Assembly (NCBI GenBank): GCA_022825855.1
Contig: JAJDWB010000013.1
Coordinates: 1-64,000, forward strand
From: Dehalococcoidia bacterium
GTDB taxonomy: Bacteria; Chloroflexota; Dehalococcoidia; Bin125
Length of the DNA: 64,000 bases
Reading direction: 5' to 3'
The notes beneath the pieces are model-generated. The model was not told the origin of the DNA and did not search any database. It saw only the letters and a program-made list of their open reading frames with translations. Position 1 is the first letter of the stretch; each line of letters begins with the position of its first letter. This document shows, one piece after another, positions 8,444 to 16,623 of the stretch. Position numbers and translations under genes: made by a program.

Positions 8444-9915
8444 TGCTGAGCGACGTCAACCTGCTGGGCCCCGAGCTCGTCCTGCTGGTCGTGGGCGGCT
8501 TCCTGCTGATTGCCGACCTGTTCCTCAAGGACCGCCGCATCCTCATGGGCGCGACGCTGGCGGCGCTGCTCGGCTCGATCATCTACTCGGCTGTGCTGCT
8601 GACCGAGGGGCACGTCGGATCGCAGGGCTTCGGCGGCGCGCTGGTCGTCGACAAGTTCGCCATCTTCTTCCAGATCCTGCTGGCGGGCGCCGCCATGGCG
8701 GCTGTGCTGGTCTCGACCGAGACGCTGCAGCGCACGCCGTCGCGGCGCGGCGAATACCTGGCGCTGATCCTGTTCTCGACCGCCGGTCTGCAACTGCTGG
8801 CCGGATCGCGCGACCTGATCATGGTCTTCATCGCGCTGGAGCTGACCTCGATCTCGCAGTACATCCTGGTCGGTTTCCACAAGGACCGCTGGGGCTCCGA
8901 GGGCGGGCTCAAGTACCTGCTGACCGGCGCGGTCGCGTCGGCGGTGCTGCTCTACGGGATGGCGATCCTGCTGGGACTGACCGGCTCGACCAACCTCTCC
9001 GAGATCGCCAACTACATCGCCTGGCAGGGCGCGGGCAAGGAAGAGGCGCTGATGCTGGCGGCCGTCTTCCTGATCGCCGGATTCGGCTTCAAGGCGGCGG
9101 TCGCGCCCTTCCAGATGTGGGCGCCCGACGCCTACACCGGCGCGCCGACGCCGATTGCGGCCTACCTCTCCGTGGCATCAAAGGCAGCCGCCTTCGCGAT
9201 CCTGATCCGCGTCTTCTTCGAGGCGCTGGGCGACGACCTGCTGGCCGAGCACTGGAAGACGATCTTCGCGGTGCTGGCCACGCTGTCGATGTTCGTGGGC
9301 AACTTCTTCGCCATCCGCCAGAACAACATCAAGCGGATGCTGGCCTATTCTTCGGTCGCGCAGGCGGGCACGCTGATGATCGGCCTCGCGGCGATCTCCG
9401 CCGACCGTTCGGAGCTGCTCGGCGCGAGCGGCATTCTCTTCTACCTGGCCGGCTACACGGTGACCAACCTGGCCGCGTTCACGGTGATCATCCTGATCGC
9501 CAATCACAACGGCGGCAGCTACGACATCCGCTCCTACGCCGGTCTGGGCAAGCGGGCGCCCTGGCTCTCGTTCGTGCTCGCGTTCGCCCTGATCTCGCTG
9601 ATCGGCCTGCCGCCGACGGCGGTGTTCTTCGGCAAGATCTACCTGTTCGAGACGGCGGTCCAGAGCGGGCTGGCCTGGCTCGCAGTGGTCGGCGCGGTGA
9701 ACACGCTGATCTCCGCCGCTTACTACCTGCGTCCGGTCAAGGCGATGTTCATCGACACAGCCGAGGACGAGGAAGGCCAGCCGGACGTGGCGCGTCCCTC
9801 GAACAGCGTGCTCGCCACGATGGGCCTGGTCACGGCGGGCGTGCTGGTGATCGGCTTGCATCCCGGCCTGTTGATCAACGCCGCCGAAGCCGCCGTCGCC
9901 GCCATATTCTCCTGA
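8443..9915 (+). CDS. nuoN: NADH-quinone oxidoreductase subunit N
   Basis: NuoN is the proximal antiporter-like pump subunit of complex I. The 490-residue product has the conserved Glu of MVFIALELTSISQYILVGF, the Lys in GFGFKAAVAPFQMWAPDAY followed by GAPTPIAAYLSVASKAA, and NIKRMLAYSSVAQAGTLMIG. It ends the operon: ybeY starts two bases after its stop and may be read on the same transcript. Confidence 0.95.
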   Translation: MLSDVNLLGPELVLLVVGGFLLIADLFLKDRRILMGATLAALLGSIIYSAVLLTEGHVGSQGFGGALVVDKFAIFFQILLAGAAMAAVLVSTETLQRTPSRRGEYLALILFSTAGLQLLAGSRDLIMVFIALELTSISQYILVGFHKDRWGSEGGLKYLLTGAVASAVLLYGMAILLGLTGSTNLSEIANYIAWQGAGKEEALMLAAVFLIAGFGFKAAVAPFQMWAPDAYTGAPTPIAAYLSVASKAAAFAILIRVFFEALGDDLLAEHWKTIFAVLATLSMFVGNFFAIRQNNIKRMLAYSSVAQAGTLMIGLAAISADRSELLGASGILFYLAGYTVTNLAAFTVIILIANHNGGSYDIRSYAGLGKRAPWLSFVLAFALISLIGLPPTAVFFGKIYLFETAVQSGLAWLAVVGAVNTLISAAYYLRPVKAMFIDTAEDEEGQPDVARPSNSVLATMGLVTAGVLVIGLHPGLLINAAEAAVAAIFS

Positions 9916-9916
9916 T

Positions 9917-10393
9917 GTGAGCGCCGACCGACATCTCGTCGACATCTTCGTCGATCCACCGTTTCTCCACCGCGTAGATGTGGACGCTCTTGAGCGCTGC
10001 GTGCGCGAGACGCTGGCCTCGCGGAGACTGCGGATCGGCCGTGTCGTCTCCGTGCGAGTGACCGATTCGCGCGAGGTACGGCGGCTGAATCGGCGGTTTC
10101 GCGGCGAGGACTCGGCGACCGACGTGCTCTCGTTCAACACCGATTTCGACGGACTGCGCCGGCCGGACGGCGCGGCCGACCTGGGCGAGATCGTGATCGC
10201 ATTGCCGGTCGCGGCGCGCGGCGCTCGCCAGCGCGGCGTCGCGCTGGCGGACGAACTGGCCTTGCTCACCGCGCACGGCACGCTGCATTTGCTGGGCTAC
10301 GACCACGAGCAGCCGGCGGAGGAGCAGCGGATGAAGGAGCTGGAGCGGATCGCGCTGGAGCGGGCCGGATTCGCCGGCGCGGCGCGCGATTGA
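9917..10393 (+). CDS. ybeY: Endoribonuclease YbeY
   Basis: YbeY is a zinc-dependent endoribonuclease for 16S rRNA 3'-end maturation and ribosome quality control. The 158-residue protein has the metal site HGTLHLLGYDHEQPAEEQRM with the three histidines (H-x3-H-x5-H), and the upstream RFRGEDSATDVLSFN segment typical of the family. GTG at 9917 is the only well-placed start. It follows nuoN at once, so it may depend on nuo read-through. A promoter for the next gene overlaps its last codon. Confidence 0.92.
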   Translation: MSADRHLVDIFVDPPFLHRVDVDALERCVRETLASRRLRIGRVVSVRVTDSREVRRLNRRFRGEDSATDVLSFNTDFDGLRRPDGAADLGEIVIALPVAARGARQRGVALADELALLTAHGTLHLLGYDHEQPAEEQRMKELERIALERAGFAGAARD

Positions 10394-10419
10394 CAGGCAT
10401 AGATAACATGTTCTATTCT
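10390..10419 (+). promoter_or_regulatory. Predicted promoter of dnaX
   Basis: TTGACA (10390-10395) and TATTCT (10414-10419) are 18 bases apart. The spacer ends in TGTTC directly before the -10 box and overlaps the near-palindrome AACATGTT. The same TGTTC-TATnnT arrangement is found before comM and before the small gene at 58488. A GGAGG ribosome binding site follows at 10444-10448. Confidence 0.55.
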
Positions 10420-10454
10420 GTGCCTCACGAGACACGATTCGACGGAGGCGCGAC

Positions 10455-12188
10455 GTGAGCGGGACGGTGCTCTATCGCAAGTGGCGGCCAGCCGACTTCG
10501 ACCAGGTGGTCGGCCAGGAGCCGGTCGTGCGCACGCTGCAGAACGCGGTGGCGCAGGACAAGATTTCCCACGCGTACCTGTTCTGCGGACCTCGCGGCAC
10601 GGGCAAGACGACCACGGCGCGGATCCTGGCGCGGGCGATCAACGGGCGCACGGCCTCGACCGGCGCGACGGCGCTGGGCGAAACGGACGATCTGGGCTTC
10701 GACCTTGTGGAGATCGACGCGGCGTCGAACCGCGGGATCGACGACATTCGCGAGTTGCGCGAGCGGGCCAACTATCGGCCCGGTTCGGCCCGCTTCAAGG
10801 TCTATCTGATCGACGAGGTGCATCAGCTCACCGGTCCGGCCGCCGACGCGCTGCTGAAGACGCTCGAGGAGCCGCCGCCGCACGTGGTGTTCATCCTCGC
10901 CACGACGGATCCGGAGGCGCTGAAGCCGACGATTCTCAGCCGCTGTCAGCGCTTCGATTTCCGCCGCGTGAGCGTCGACGACATGGTGGCGCGGCTGCGG
11001 GCGATCGCCGAGTCCGAGCAAATCGAGATCCCGGACGAGGCGTTGCGGCTGATCGCGCGCGAGGCGACCGGCTCGCTGCGCGACGGGGTGAATCTGCTCG
11101 ACCAGGTCTGGGTGATGTGCGGGTCGTCGGTGTCGCTGGAGTCGGCGCAGGAGGCGCTGGGGCTGAGTCCGGACGCGCGGGCGATGGAGCTGGCGTCGGC
11201 GGCGCTGCGCGGCGAGTTGTCGGAGGGGTTGGCGGTGCTCTCGGCCGTGCAGGAGGACGCGATCGACTTCGGCCGCTTCAAGAAGCAGGTGGTGACGCAC
11301 CTGCGTCATGTGCTGCTCTCGCTGACCGGCGCGGCGGGAACGCTGTCGCTGTCCGCGCCGGAGATGGAGCGTCTGGAGGAGGTCAGCGCGGGTATCGAAG
11401 CGTCGGCGGCGGTGACGGCGCTGCGCGCGTTCTCGGAGGCCGACGTGCGGCGCGATCCGTATCAGCCGCTGCCGCTGGAGCTGGCGCTGGCGTCGATCGT
11501 CTACGGACCGCCGGTGGTCGAGGCTCCGGCCGCTCCGCCGGCGCAGACGCAGCAGGGACGACAGGGCGGTCAGCCGCGGCAGCAACGTCAGCAACGGCAA
11601 CAAGGGGGGGACGGCCAGCGGCGCCAGGGTCAACGGCGCGAGCAGCCGTCGACGCGCAGTCTGCCCAAGGTCCAGAACCAGCGCCCGCCGGCGGAGCAAC
11701 CGGCCAGGGCGCAGTCGGTGGCGGAGCCGGAGCGTCGTCCCCCGCCGCCTCAGCAGGGAGCGGCGTCAGGAGCATCACGTGCGTCGGGCGCGGGCTCGAG
11801 CGGGGAGGCGGAGGTCTTGGAGCAGATTCGCTCGGCGCTGCGGCGGCGCAACCAGGGTCTGATCGCGACGATGATGAACCAGTCCTGCCGCATCCTTGAG
11901 CAGACCGAGGACAGTTTGACGCTGGGATTCCTGCCCAACTACCAGCAGGTGCACATGAGGAAGGTCAGCGAGGCGGCGGCGCATGTCTCGGCGGCGGCGT
12001 CGGAGGTGCTGGGCCGGCAGGTGGCGGTTCGTTGCGTGCCGTCCGACGGGTCGGGTCAGGCGTCGAGCAACGGCAGCCCCGGCGGCGCGGGCCAGGCTCC
12101 GGCGAGGGAGGCGCCGCAGGTGCGTGAGAGCGTGATCGGACGGGAGGCGAAGTCGCGCTTCGGGGCGAGGCCGTATCGCGCCAACTGA
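10455..12188 (+). CDS. dnaX: DNA polymerase III subunits gamma/tau
   Basis: DnaX is the ATPase of the clamp loader of the replicative polymerase. The 577-residue product has Walker A GPRGTGKTT (45-53), Walker B VYLIDEVHQ, the LLKTLEEPP motif and the SRC sensor in ILSRCQRFDF. The four-cysteine zinc module that normally sits between Walker A and EIDAASN is absent: residues 61-84 are shorter than usual and contain no Cys. Residues about 355-455 form a Gln/Arg/Pro-rich linker, and a C-terminal domain follows. GTG start with a GGAGG ribosome binding site. It heads the likely replication-recombination group ybaB-recR-recO. Confidence 0.93.
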   Translation: MSGTVLYRKWRPADFDQVVGQEPVVRTLQNAVAQDKISHAYLFCGPRGTGKTTTARILARAINGRTASTGATALGETDDLGFDLVEIDAASNRGIDDIRELRERANYRPGSARFKVYLIDEVHQLTGPAADALLKTLEEPPPHVVFILATTDPEALKPTILSRCQRFDFRRVSVDDMVARLRAIAESEQIEIPDEALRLIAREATGSLRDGVNLLDQVWVMCGSSVSLESAQEALGLSPDARAMELASAALRGELSEGLAVLSAVQEDAIDFGRFKKQVVTHLRHVLLSLTGAAGTLSLSAPEMERLEEVSAGIEASAAVTALRAFSEADVRRDPYQPLPLELALASIVYGPPVVEAPAAPPAQTQQGRQGGQPRQQRQQRQQGGDGQRRQGQRREQPSTRSLPKVQNQRPPAEQPARAQSVAEPERRPPPPQQGAASGASRASGAGSSGEAEVLEQIRSALRRRNQGLIATMMNQSCRILEQTEDSLTLGFLPNYQQVHMRKVSEAAAHVSAAASEVLGRQVAVRCVPSDGSGQASSNGSPGGAGQAPAREAPQVRESVIGREAKSRFGARPYRAN

Positions 12189-12205
12189 TCGGGCGCCTGA
12201 GCGCG

Positions 12206-12211
12206 TAGACT
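12206..12211 (+). promoter_or_regulatory. Predicted -10 box (TAGACT) of the ybaB-recR-recO group
   Basis: TAGACT lies in the 63-base gap between dnaX and ybaB. The same hexamer precedes at least five other genes in this window, which suggests a real -10 element. No clear -35 box is visible. Read-through from dnaX is also likely. Confidence 0.4.
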
Positions 12212-12251
12212 GGATCGAGCGAACCCGCGCGACCGAGGGAAAGGGCCGACG

Positions 12252-12638
12252 ATGGCGAAGCGGAAGGGTGGCATGTTCCGTCCCGCGCGCTCGAACAAGG
12301 CGCGCGGACAGGGCGTCGCCGGCGCGGGCGGATTCTCTCCGGAGATGGTCAAGCGGGCGCAGGAACTGCAGAGCCAGCTCGCCGAGGCCCAGGACGAACT
12401 GAAGGACGCGACCGTCGAGGCGTCGGTGGGCGGCGGTGTGGTCTCGGTCACGCTGGGCGGCGATCACAAGCTGCGGGAGGTGGTGATCGACCCGGACGTC
12501 GTCGATCCGGACGACACGGAGATGTTGCAGGACCTGGTGCTGGCGGCCGTGAACGAGGCGCAGGATCGGCTGGAAGAGATGCAGCAGGAGCGGATGTCGG
12601 GCTTGACGGACGGGTTGTCGCTGCCGGGCCTGCAGTAA
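12252..12638 (+). CDS. ybaB: YbaB/EbfC family nucleoid-associated protein
   Basis: YbaB/EbfC proteins are small dimeric DNA-binding proteins found beside recR in most bacteria. The 128-residue product has a basic N-terminal extension, a long helix (KRAQELQSQLAEAQDELKDATVEA), the beta strands GGGVVSVTLGGDHKLREVVI and the DPDVVDPDDTEMLQDLVLAAVNEA pattern typical of the family. The stop codon overlaps the recR start (TAATG). Confidence 0.9.
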   Translation: MAKRKGGMFRPARSNKARGQGVAGAGGFSPEMVKRAQELQSQLAEAQDELKDATVEASVGGGVVSVTLGGDHKLREVVIDPDVVDPDDTEMLQDLVLAAVNEAQDRLEEMQQERMSGLTDGLSLPGLQ

Positions 12639-13267
12639 TGCAGCGCTCTCCCGCCACCGCGCCGACGATTGCGCGCCTGATCGAGGCGTTCCATCGACTG
12701 CCCGGGATCGGTCCCAAGAGCGCGCAGCGGCTGGCGTACCACGTGCTGCGCGCGCCCCGGGCCGAGGCGGAGGCGCTGGCCGAGGCGCTGCTGGAGGTCA
12801 AGGACTCGACCCGTCTGTGCGGCGGCTGTCAGAACATCACCGACGCCGATCCGTGCGCGATCTGTCTCGATCCGCAGCGCTCGGCCTCGTCGATCTGCGT
12901 GGTGGAAGAGCCGCTGGACGTGGCGGCGATCGAACGCTCCGGCGTCTACCGGGGCCAGTATCACGTGCTGCACGGCGCGATCTCGCCGATGGACGGGATC
13001 GGTCCCGAGGACCTGAAGGTGCGCGAGTTGCTGGCGAGGCTGGGCGACGCGTCGGTCGATGAGGTGATCCTGGCGATGAATCCGAATCTCGAAGGCGAGG
13101 CGACGGCTGGGTATCTGTCGCGAGTGATCGGCGCGATGGGCGTGCGCATCACGCGGATCGCGCACGGTCTGCCGGTCGGCGCGGATGTCGAGTACGCGGA
13201 CGAGCGCACGCTGCGCGCGGCGATGACGCATCGGGTCGAGGTCGAGCAGCGGGACGGAGGCGGCTGA
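12638..13267 (+). CDS. recR: Recombination protein RecR
   Basis: RecR forms a ring that, with RecO, loads RecA at single-strand gaps. The 209-residue product has a helix-hairpin-helix segment (FHRLPGIGPKSAQRLAYH), a four-cysteine zinc finger (CGGCQNITDADPCAIC) and a TOPRIM domain with CVVEEPLDVAAIE and the HVLHGAISPMDGIGPEDL element. Length and motifs are normal. TAATG and TGATG overlaps join it to ybaB and recO, so RecR and RecO are probably translationally coupled. Confidence 0.95.
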   Translation: MQRSPATAPTIARLIEAFHRLPGIGPKSAQRLAYHVLRAPRAEAEALAEALLEVKDSTRLCGGCQNITDADPCAICLDPQRSASSICVVEEPLDVAAIERSGVYRGQYHVLHGAISPMDGIGPEDLKVRELLARLGDASVDEVILAMNPNLEGEATAGYLSRVIGAMGVRITRIAHGLPVGADVEYADERTLRAAMTHRVEVEQRDGGG

Positions 13268-14094
13268 TGCCCCGGCAGCGGCCGATTCGCACGGAGGCGA
13301 TCGTGCTCAGGCAGCGTCCGCTGGGCGACGCCGACCGGATCTGCGTGCTCTTTTCGCCGACGCGGGGCCGGCTGGAGGCGGTGGCCAAGGGCGTGCGCCG
13401 TCCGCTGAGCAAGCTCTCGGGCCACGTCCAGCCCTTGACCTGCGGGCGTTTTGGGCTGGCGCAGGGCCGATCGCTGCACGTAATCACCGAGGCGGTGACG
13501 GTCGAGTCGTGGCCGTCGCTGCATGACGACGTGGACCGCCTGACCGAAGCGCTGGCGATGGCCGAGCTGGTCGACCGCTCGACCGATCTGGACGCGGCGT
13601 CGGGGCCGCTCTACCAGCTCTTGCGGCACTCGCTGGGCGAGCTTGCGGGCACGGCGTCGCCGCGCGCCGCGCGCTGGTGGTTCACGCTGCGATTCCTCGA
13701 CCAGCAGGGCTACCGGCCCGAGCTGGACGCCTGCGTGCGGTGCCGGGCGGAGGTCAAGCCGGAGGGCAACGGCTACTCGGCGGCGGACGGCGGCGTGGTC
13801 TGTCCGACCTGCCAGGGAGCGGGCGTCGGGCTGCGGCTGTCGTCGCCCGCGTTTCGATTGTTACGCTATATGAGACGTTCGTCGTGCGATGCGACGGCGC
13901 AGGTGCGGGTTGACGCCGATACGTCGGCGGAGTTGGACCGCCACCTGCGGTTGTCGATGGAGCAGGCGCTGGATGGACAGTTGCGTTCGGGCGGCTTCCT
14001 CAAGTCGCTGGAGCGCGCGGAGGCGATCGGTCGCAGCGCCGCGAGCGCGGCCGCCGAACGCGAGCGAGAGGAGCAGGACCGTGCCGTTGTATGA
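13267..14094 (+). CDS. recO: DNA repair protein RecO
   Basis: RecO binds single-stranded DNA and SSB and works with RecR in gap repair. The 275-residue product has the N-terminal OB fold (TEAIVLRQRPLGDADRICVL, then KGVRRPLSKLSGHVQPL), a helical middle and a four-Cys zinc motif (CVRC, CPTC). The end carries a charged Ala/Arg/Glu-rich tail. It overlaps recR at the start and the next gene by 14 bases at its end. Confidence 0.92.
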   Translation: MPRQRPIRTEAIVLRQRPLGDADRICVLFSPTRGRLEAVAKGVRRPLSKLSGHVQPLTCGRFGLAQGRSLHVITEAVTVESWPSLHDDVDRLTEALAMAELVDRSTDLDAASGPLYQLLRHSLGELAGTASPRAARWWFTLRFLDQQGYRPELDACVRCRAEVKPEGNGYSAADGGVVCPTCQGAGVGLRLSSPAFRLLRYMRRSSCDATAQVRVDADTSAELDRHLRLSMEQALDGQLRSGGFLKSLERAEAIGRSAASAAAEREREEQDRAVV

Positions 14095-14521
14095 GTATCT
14101 GTGCGAATCGTGCGCAGGCATCTTTGAAGTCGTCAGGCCAATCCGGGAAGCGCCGGAGCCGCAGCCTTGTCCCGAGTGCGACGACGACTGCGAGCGCGTG
14201 ATGCCGTCGTCGTTCTCGGCCTACATCATGCGCCAGGGCTATCCCCGTCGGATTCCCGACAAGGGCACCTACTGGCACCTGGGCCAGGAAGTGACGTACC
14301 TGCCCAAGCAGGCGCGGCCCTACGAGCACCCGCAGGTGACCAAGCGCCGCGAGAAGGAGCCGCTCTCGACGCAGGACTACACCGACCTCGTCGACCGCAA
14401 GATCGCCGAGCGCCGGCTGGCGCGGGAGGACCGGCGCAAGGAGCGCGAGCTGAAGCGGGACCGGATTGCGGCCAAAGGCCGCGAGTTCAAACCGCAACCC
14501 CAGCCGCAGAAGCGCGACTGA
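14081..14521 (+). CDS. FmdB-family zinc ribbon protein with a charged C-terminal extension
   Basis: The 146-residue protein begins MPLYEYLCESC and has a second knuckle CPEC, the FmdB/CxxC regulatory zinc ribbon, in residues 1-45. FmdB domains usually stand alone at 60-100 residues; here about 100 Lys/Arg/Glu-rich residues follow. Function is unknown for the family. GTG at 14081 is chosen because the zinc ribbon starts there, behind a GAGGAG ribosome binding site. It overlaps recO by 14 bases, so it belongs to the same operon. Confidence 0.85.
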   Translation: MPLYEYLCESCAGIFEVVRPIREAPEPQPCPECDDDCERVMPSSFSAYIMRQGYPRRIPDKGTYWHLGQEVTYLPKQARPYEHPQVTKRREKEPLSTQDYTDLVDRKIAERRLAREDRRKERELKRDRIAAKGREFKPQPQPQKRD

Positions 14522-14552
14522 GTACCCGGGACCCAGTCGGAATCGGAAGTGC

Positions 14553-15533
14553 TCAGAAGTCGCGCTGGGTGACGAATTCGGCGATGGCGGTGAGTTGGTC
14601 TCGCGGGCCCTGAGCCGGGGCGCCGTGCAGGGCGGCGATGCCGCGGTCCCGCCACTCAACGACGGTGTTCATGCAACGCTCGACGATCGAGTCCTGACGC
14701 GCCGCTTCGAGCGCCTCGTCAAGGAACTCCGTGCGTTCGACCTCTTCCCGCGCGTCGAGGAAGCGGTTGATCGGGTTGTCGTCGGGCGCGTCCTCCATCA
14801 GCACGATCGCGGGCAGCGTCAGCGTGCCGGCCGAGAGGTCGCCGCCGACCGGTTTGCCCAACTGCTCCTCGGTGCCGCAGAAGTCGAGGATGTCGTCGAC
14901 GATCTGGAAGGCCATGCCGATCGAGCGGCCGTACTCGCGCAGCGAGTCGATCGTGTCGGAGTCGCAGGCGGACATCATCGCGCCGCCCGCGCCGGCGGTC
15001 GCGAATAGCGACGCCGTCTTGCCGTGGATCCGGCGGTAGTAGTCGCGCATCGTGCCCGAGTCGGCGTCGAAGGCGGAGACGTCCTGGGCCAGCTCGCCCT
15101 TGGCCATCACCATCAGCGTGTCGGCGAAGAGGCGAATCACGCCGATGTGCCCGGTCCGCGCGACCAGCTCGGCGGCGTGGGCGAACATGTAATCGCCGAG
15201 CATGACCGAGGCGGGATTGCCGAAGGTCGCGTTGGCAGTGACGTGTCCGCGCCGCGTGTCGGCCGAGTCGATCACGTCGTCGTGGACGAGGGTCGCGGTG
15301 TGCAGCAGCTCAATCGAAGCCGCCAGGGGAATCTGCGTGTCGGCGTCGTAGTCGCCGAATCCGCCGCAGAGCAGCGATATCGCAGGCCGCAGCCGCTTGC
15401 CCCCGCGTGAGAGCACCTGGTTGAGCATCGCCTCCAGCGGCAGAAAGTCCGATTGCGCCACCAGCGAGAGCGTGTCCTCGACAATCGCCAGATCATCGGC
15501 AATCGGCTCGTAGAGTCGGTCAAGGGAGGTCAT
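14553..15533 (-). CDS. Long-chain polyprenyl diphosphate synthase
   Basis: This enzyme condenses isopentenyl diphosphate units into the polyprenyl chain of the respiratory quinone. The 326-residue product has the first Asp-rich motif HDDVIDSADTRRG, the GGKRLRPAISLL entry motif and the second Asp-rich motif FQIVDDILDFCG followed by GKPVGGDL. Chain length cannot be fixed from sequence. ATG at 15533 was chosen over an ATG 12 codons upstream because TACGCT lies seven bases before it, the arrangement seen at other probable leaderless genes here. Confidence 0.92.
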   Translation of the reverse strand: MTSLDRLYEPIADDLAIVEDTLSLVAQSDFLPLEAMLNQVLSRGGKRLRPAISLLCGGFGDYDADTQIPLAASIELLHTATLVHDDVIDSADTRRGHVTANATFGNPASVMLGDYMFAHAAELVARTGHIGVIRLFADTLMVMAKGELAQDVSAFDADSGTMRDYYRRIHGKTASLFATAGAGGAMMSACDSDTIDSLREYGRSIGMAFQIVDDILDFCGTEEQLGKPVGGDLSAGTLTLPAIVLMEDAPDDNPINRFLDAREEVERTEFLDEALEAARQDSIVERCMNTVVEWRDRGIAALHGAPAQGPRDQLTAIAEFVTQRDF

Positions 15534-15540
15534 CGGCACT

Positions 15541-15546
15541 AGCGTA
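15541..15546 (-). promoter_or_regulatory. Predicted -10 box for a leaderless polyprenyl synthase mRNA
   Basis: On the minus strand TACGCT ends seven bases before the ATG at 15533, and no ribosome binding site is present. Transcription would start at or next to the ATG. Confidence 0.45.
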
Positions 15547-15591
15547 CTCTGGGCATCGTCGTGAGGCATTGCTGAGGAGAGTGATCGGTTG

Positions 15592-16623
15592 ATGGCGAAT
15601 CAGGAACTCGGTCGACTTGAGGAGGTTGACCTCCGCTCAATCTGGAGTGACGAAGCGCGTGATTTCACGCCCTGGCTGGCTGAACACCTGGATCAACTGA
15701 GTGCGGCTTTGGGCTTGGATCTTGAGCTCATTGAACAGGAGGCAGGCGTCGGTCCGTTTGCCGTAGACATCCTCGCCGAATCAGACAATGCATCCGTGGT
15801 GATCGAGAACCAGTTGGAGCGCACTGACCACAGCCATCTAGGGCAATTGCTGACGTATGCGGCAGGCCGTGACGCTTGGACCCTGATCTGGATCACTCCC
15901 GAACTACGTGATGAACACAGAGCCGCTCTGGACTGGCTGAATCGATGGACGACGGACGAGATTGAGGCATACGGGGTCGAGGTTCGCGCAGTACGCATCG
16001 GTGACTCGGCACCTGCGCCTGAGTTCCGAGCGGTGGCATTTCCGAATGACTGGTCGCGACAGGCACGGTCAAGTAGTGGCCAAGGCTCAATGAGCAGCGA
16101 TGATCGGAAACGGAGAATCAGCTTCTTTGATGAGCTCGCCAAGCGTGCACTCGAACGAGACCTCACCGACTCCACCGGATTTGGCTCGGTCACTAAGTCC
16201 AAGGTGTTCCCGTGTCGCGTCAACGAACCCGGACTGAAGTACTGGGTTGACCTGCGCCCTTCGGGTTTGGCCGCCATACAGCTCGAGATCAGGACCGGCG
16301 AAATGGAGCGAAACGAAGCGATAGTCGCTGAGCTTGCCAACGATAGGGTCGAGATTGCACAGGAGCTGAGCTTCGAGCCTGAGTTCTTTCACCCGGACCC
16401 GAATGGCCGTCGTGGCCGGATCAAGGGCGCAGTTATGATGTTTCGCGAGGCTTCGATCGATGACCCTCCCGCCCAGGTCGAAGAGACGCTTGAATGGTGT
16501 TTGAAAGTACTTGCAGGGTTCCAGCGAGTGCTGGAACCGCGCCTCCATGCGATCATCGAGAAACTAGATTCTGAAGAGCCCGAGTGCGTTGAAGGCACTC
16601 TGCTCGGCGACGACATCGACTGA
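15592..16623 (+). CDS. DUF4268-type protein with PD-(D/E)XK-like nuclease core
   Basis: The 343-residue product has an N-terminal domain with the pattern Asp59-IL, then Glu72-Asn-Gln74 in VVIENQLERTDHSHLGQLLTY, resembling PD-(D/E)XK nuclease folds with Gln in place of the usual Lys. The C-terminal half (about 165-330) resembles DUF4268. No function is established; nucleases of this group often occur as orphans or near defence genes. The gene has visibly lower GC and mixed codon use compared with its neighbours, and no partner, suggesting transfer. ATG 15592 and TTG 15589 share one ribosome binding site (GAGGAGA). Its last 60 bases overlap tatD in antisense. Confidence 0.75.
   Translation: MANQELGRLEEVDLRSIWSDEARDFTPWLAEHLDQLSAALGLDLELIEQEAGVGPFAVDILAESDNASVVIENQLERTDHSHLGQLLTYAAGRDAWTLIWITPELRDEHRAALDWLNRWTTDEIEAYGVEVRAVRIGDSAPAPEFRAVAFPNDWSRQARSSSGQGSMSSDDRKRRISFFDELAKRALERDLTDSTGFGSVTKSKVFPCRVNEPGLKYWVDLRPSGLAAIQLEIRTGEMERNEAIVAELANDRVEIAQELSFEPEFFHPDPNGRRGRIKGAVMMFREASIDDPPAQVEETLEWCLKVLAGFQRVLEPRLHAIIEKLDSEEPECVEGTLLGDDID

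Noticed and set aside
11604-11610. A run of seven G in the dnaX linker as a programmed frameshift site making a short gamma subunit
   Set aside because: Shifting by -1 or +1 here gives frames that run on for another 80-100 codons, to about 11899 or 11859, not a short gamma product as in E. coli, and no stimulating hairpin was seen.
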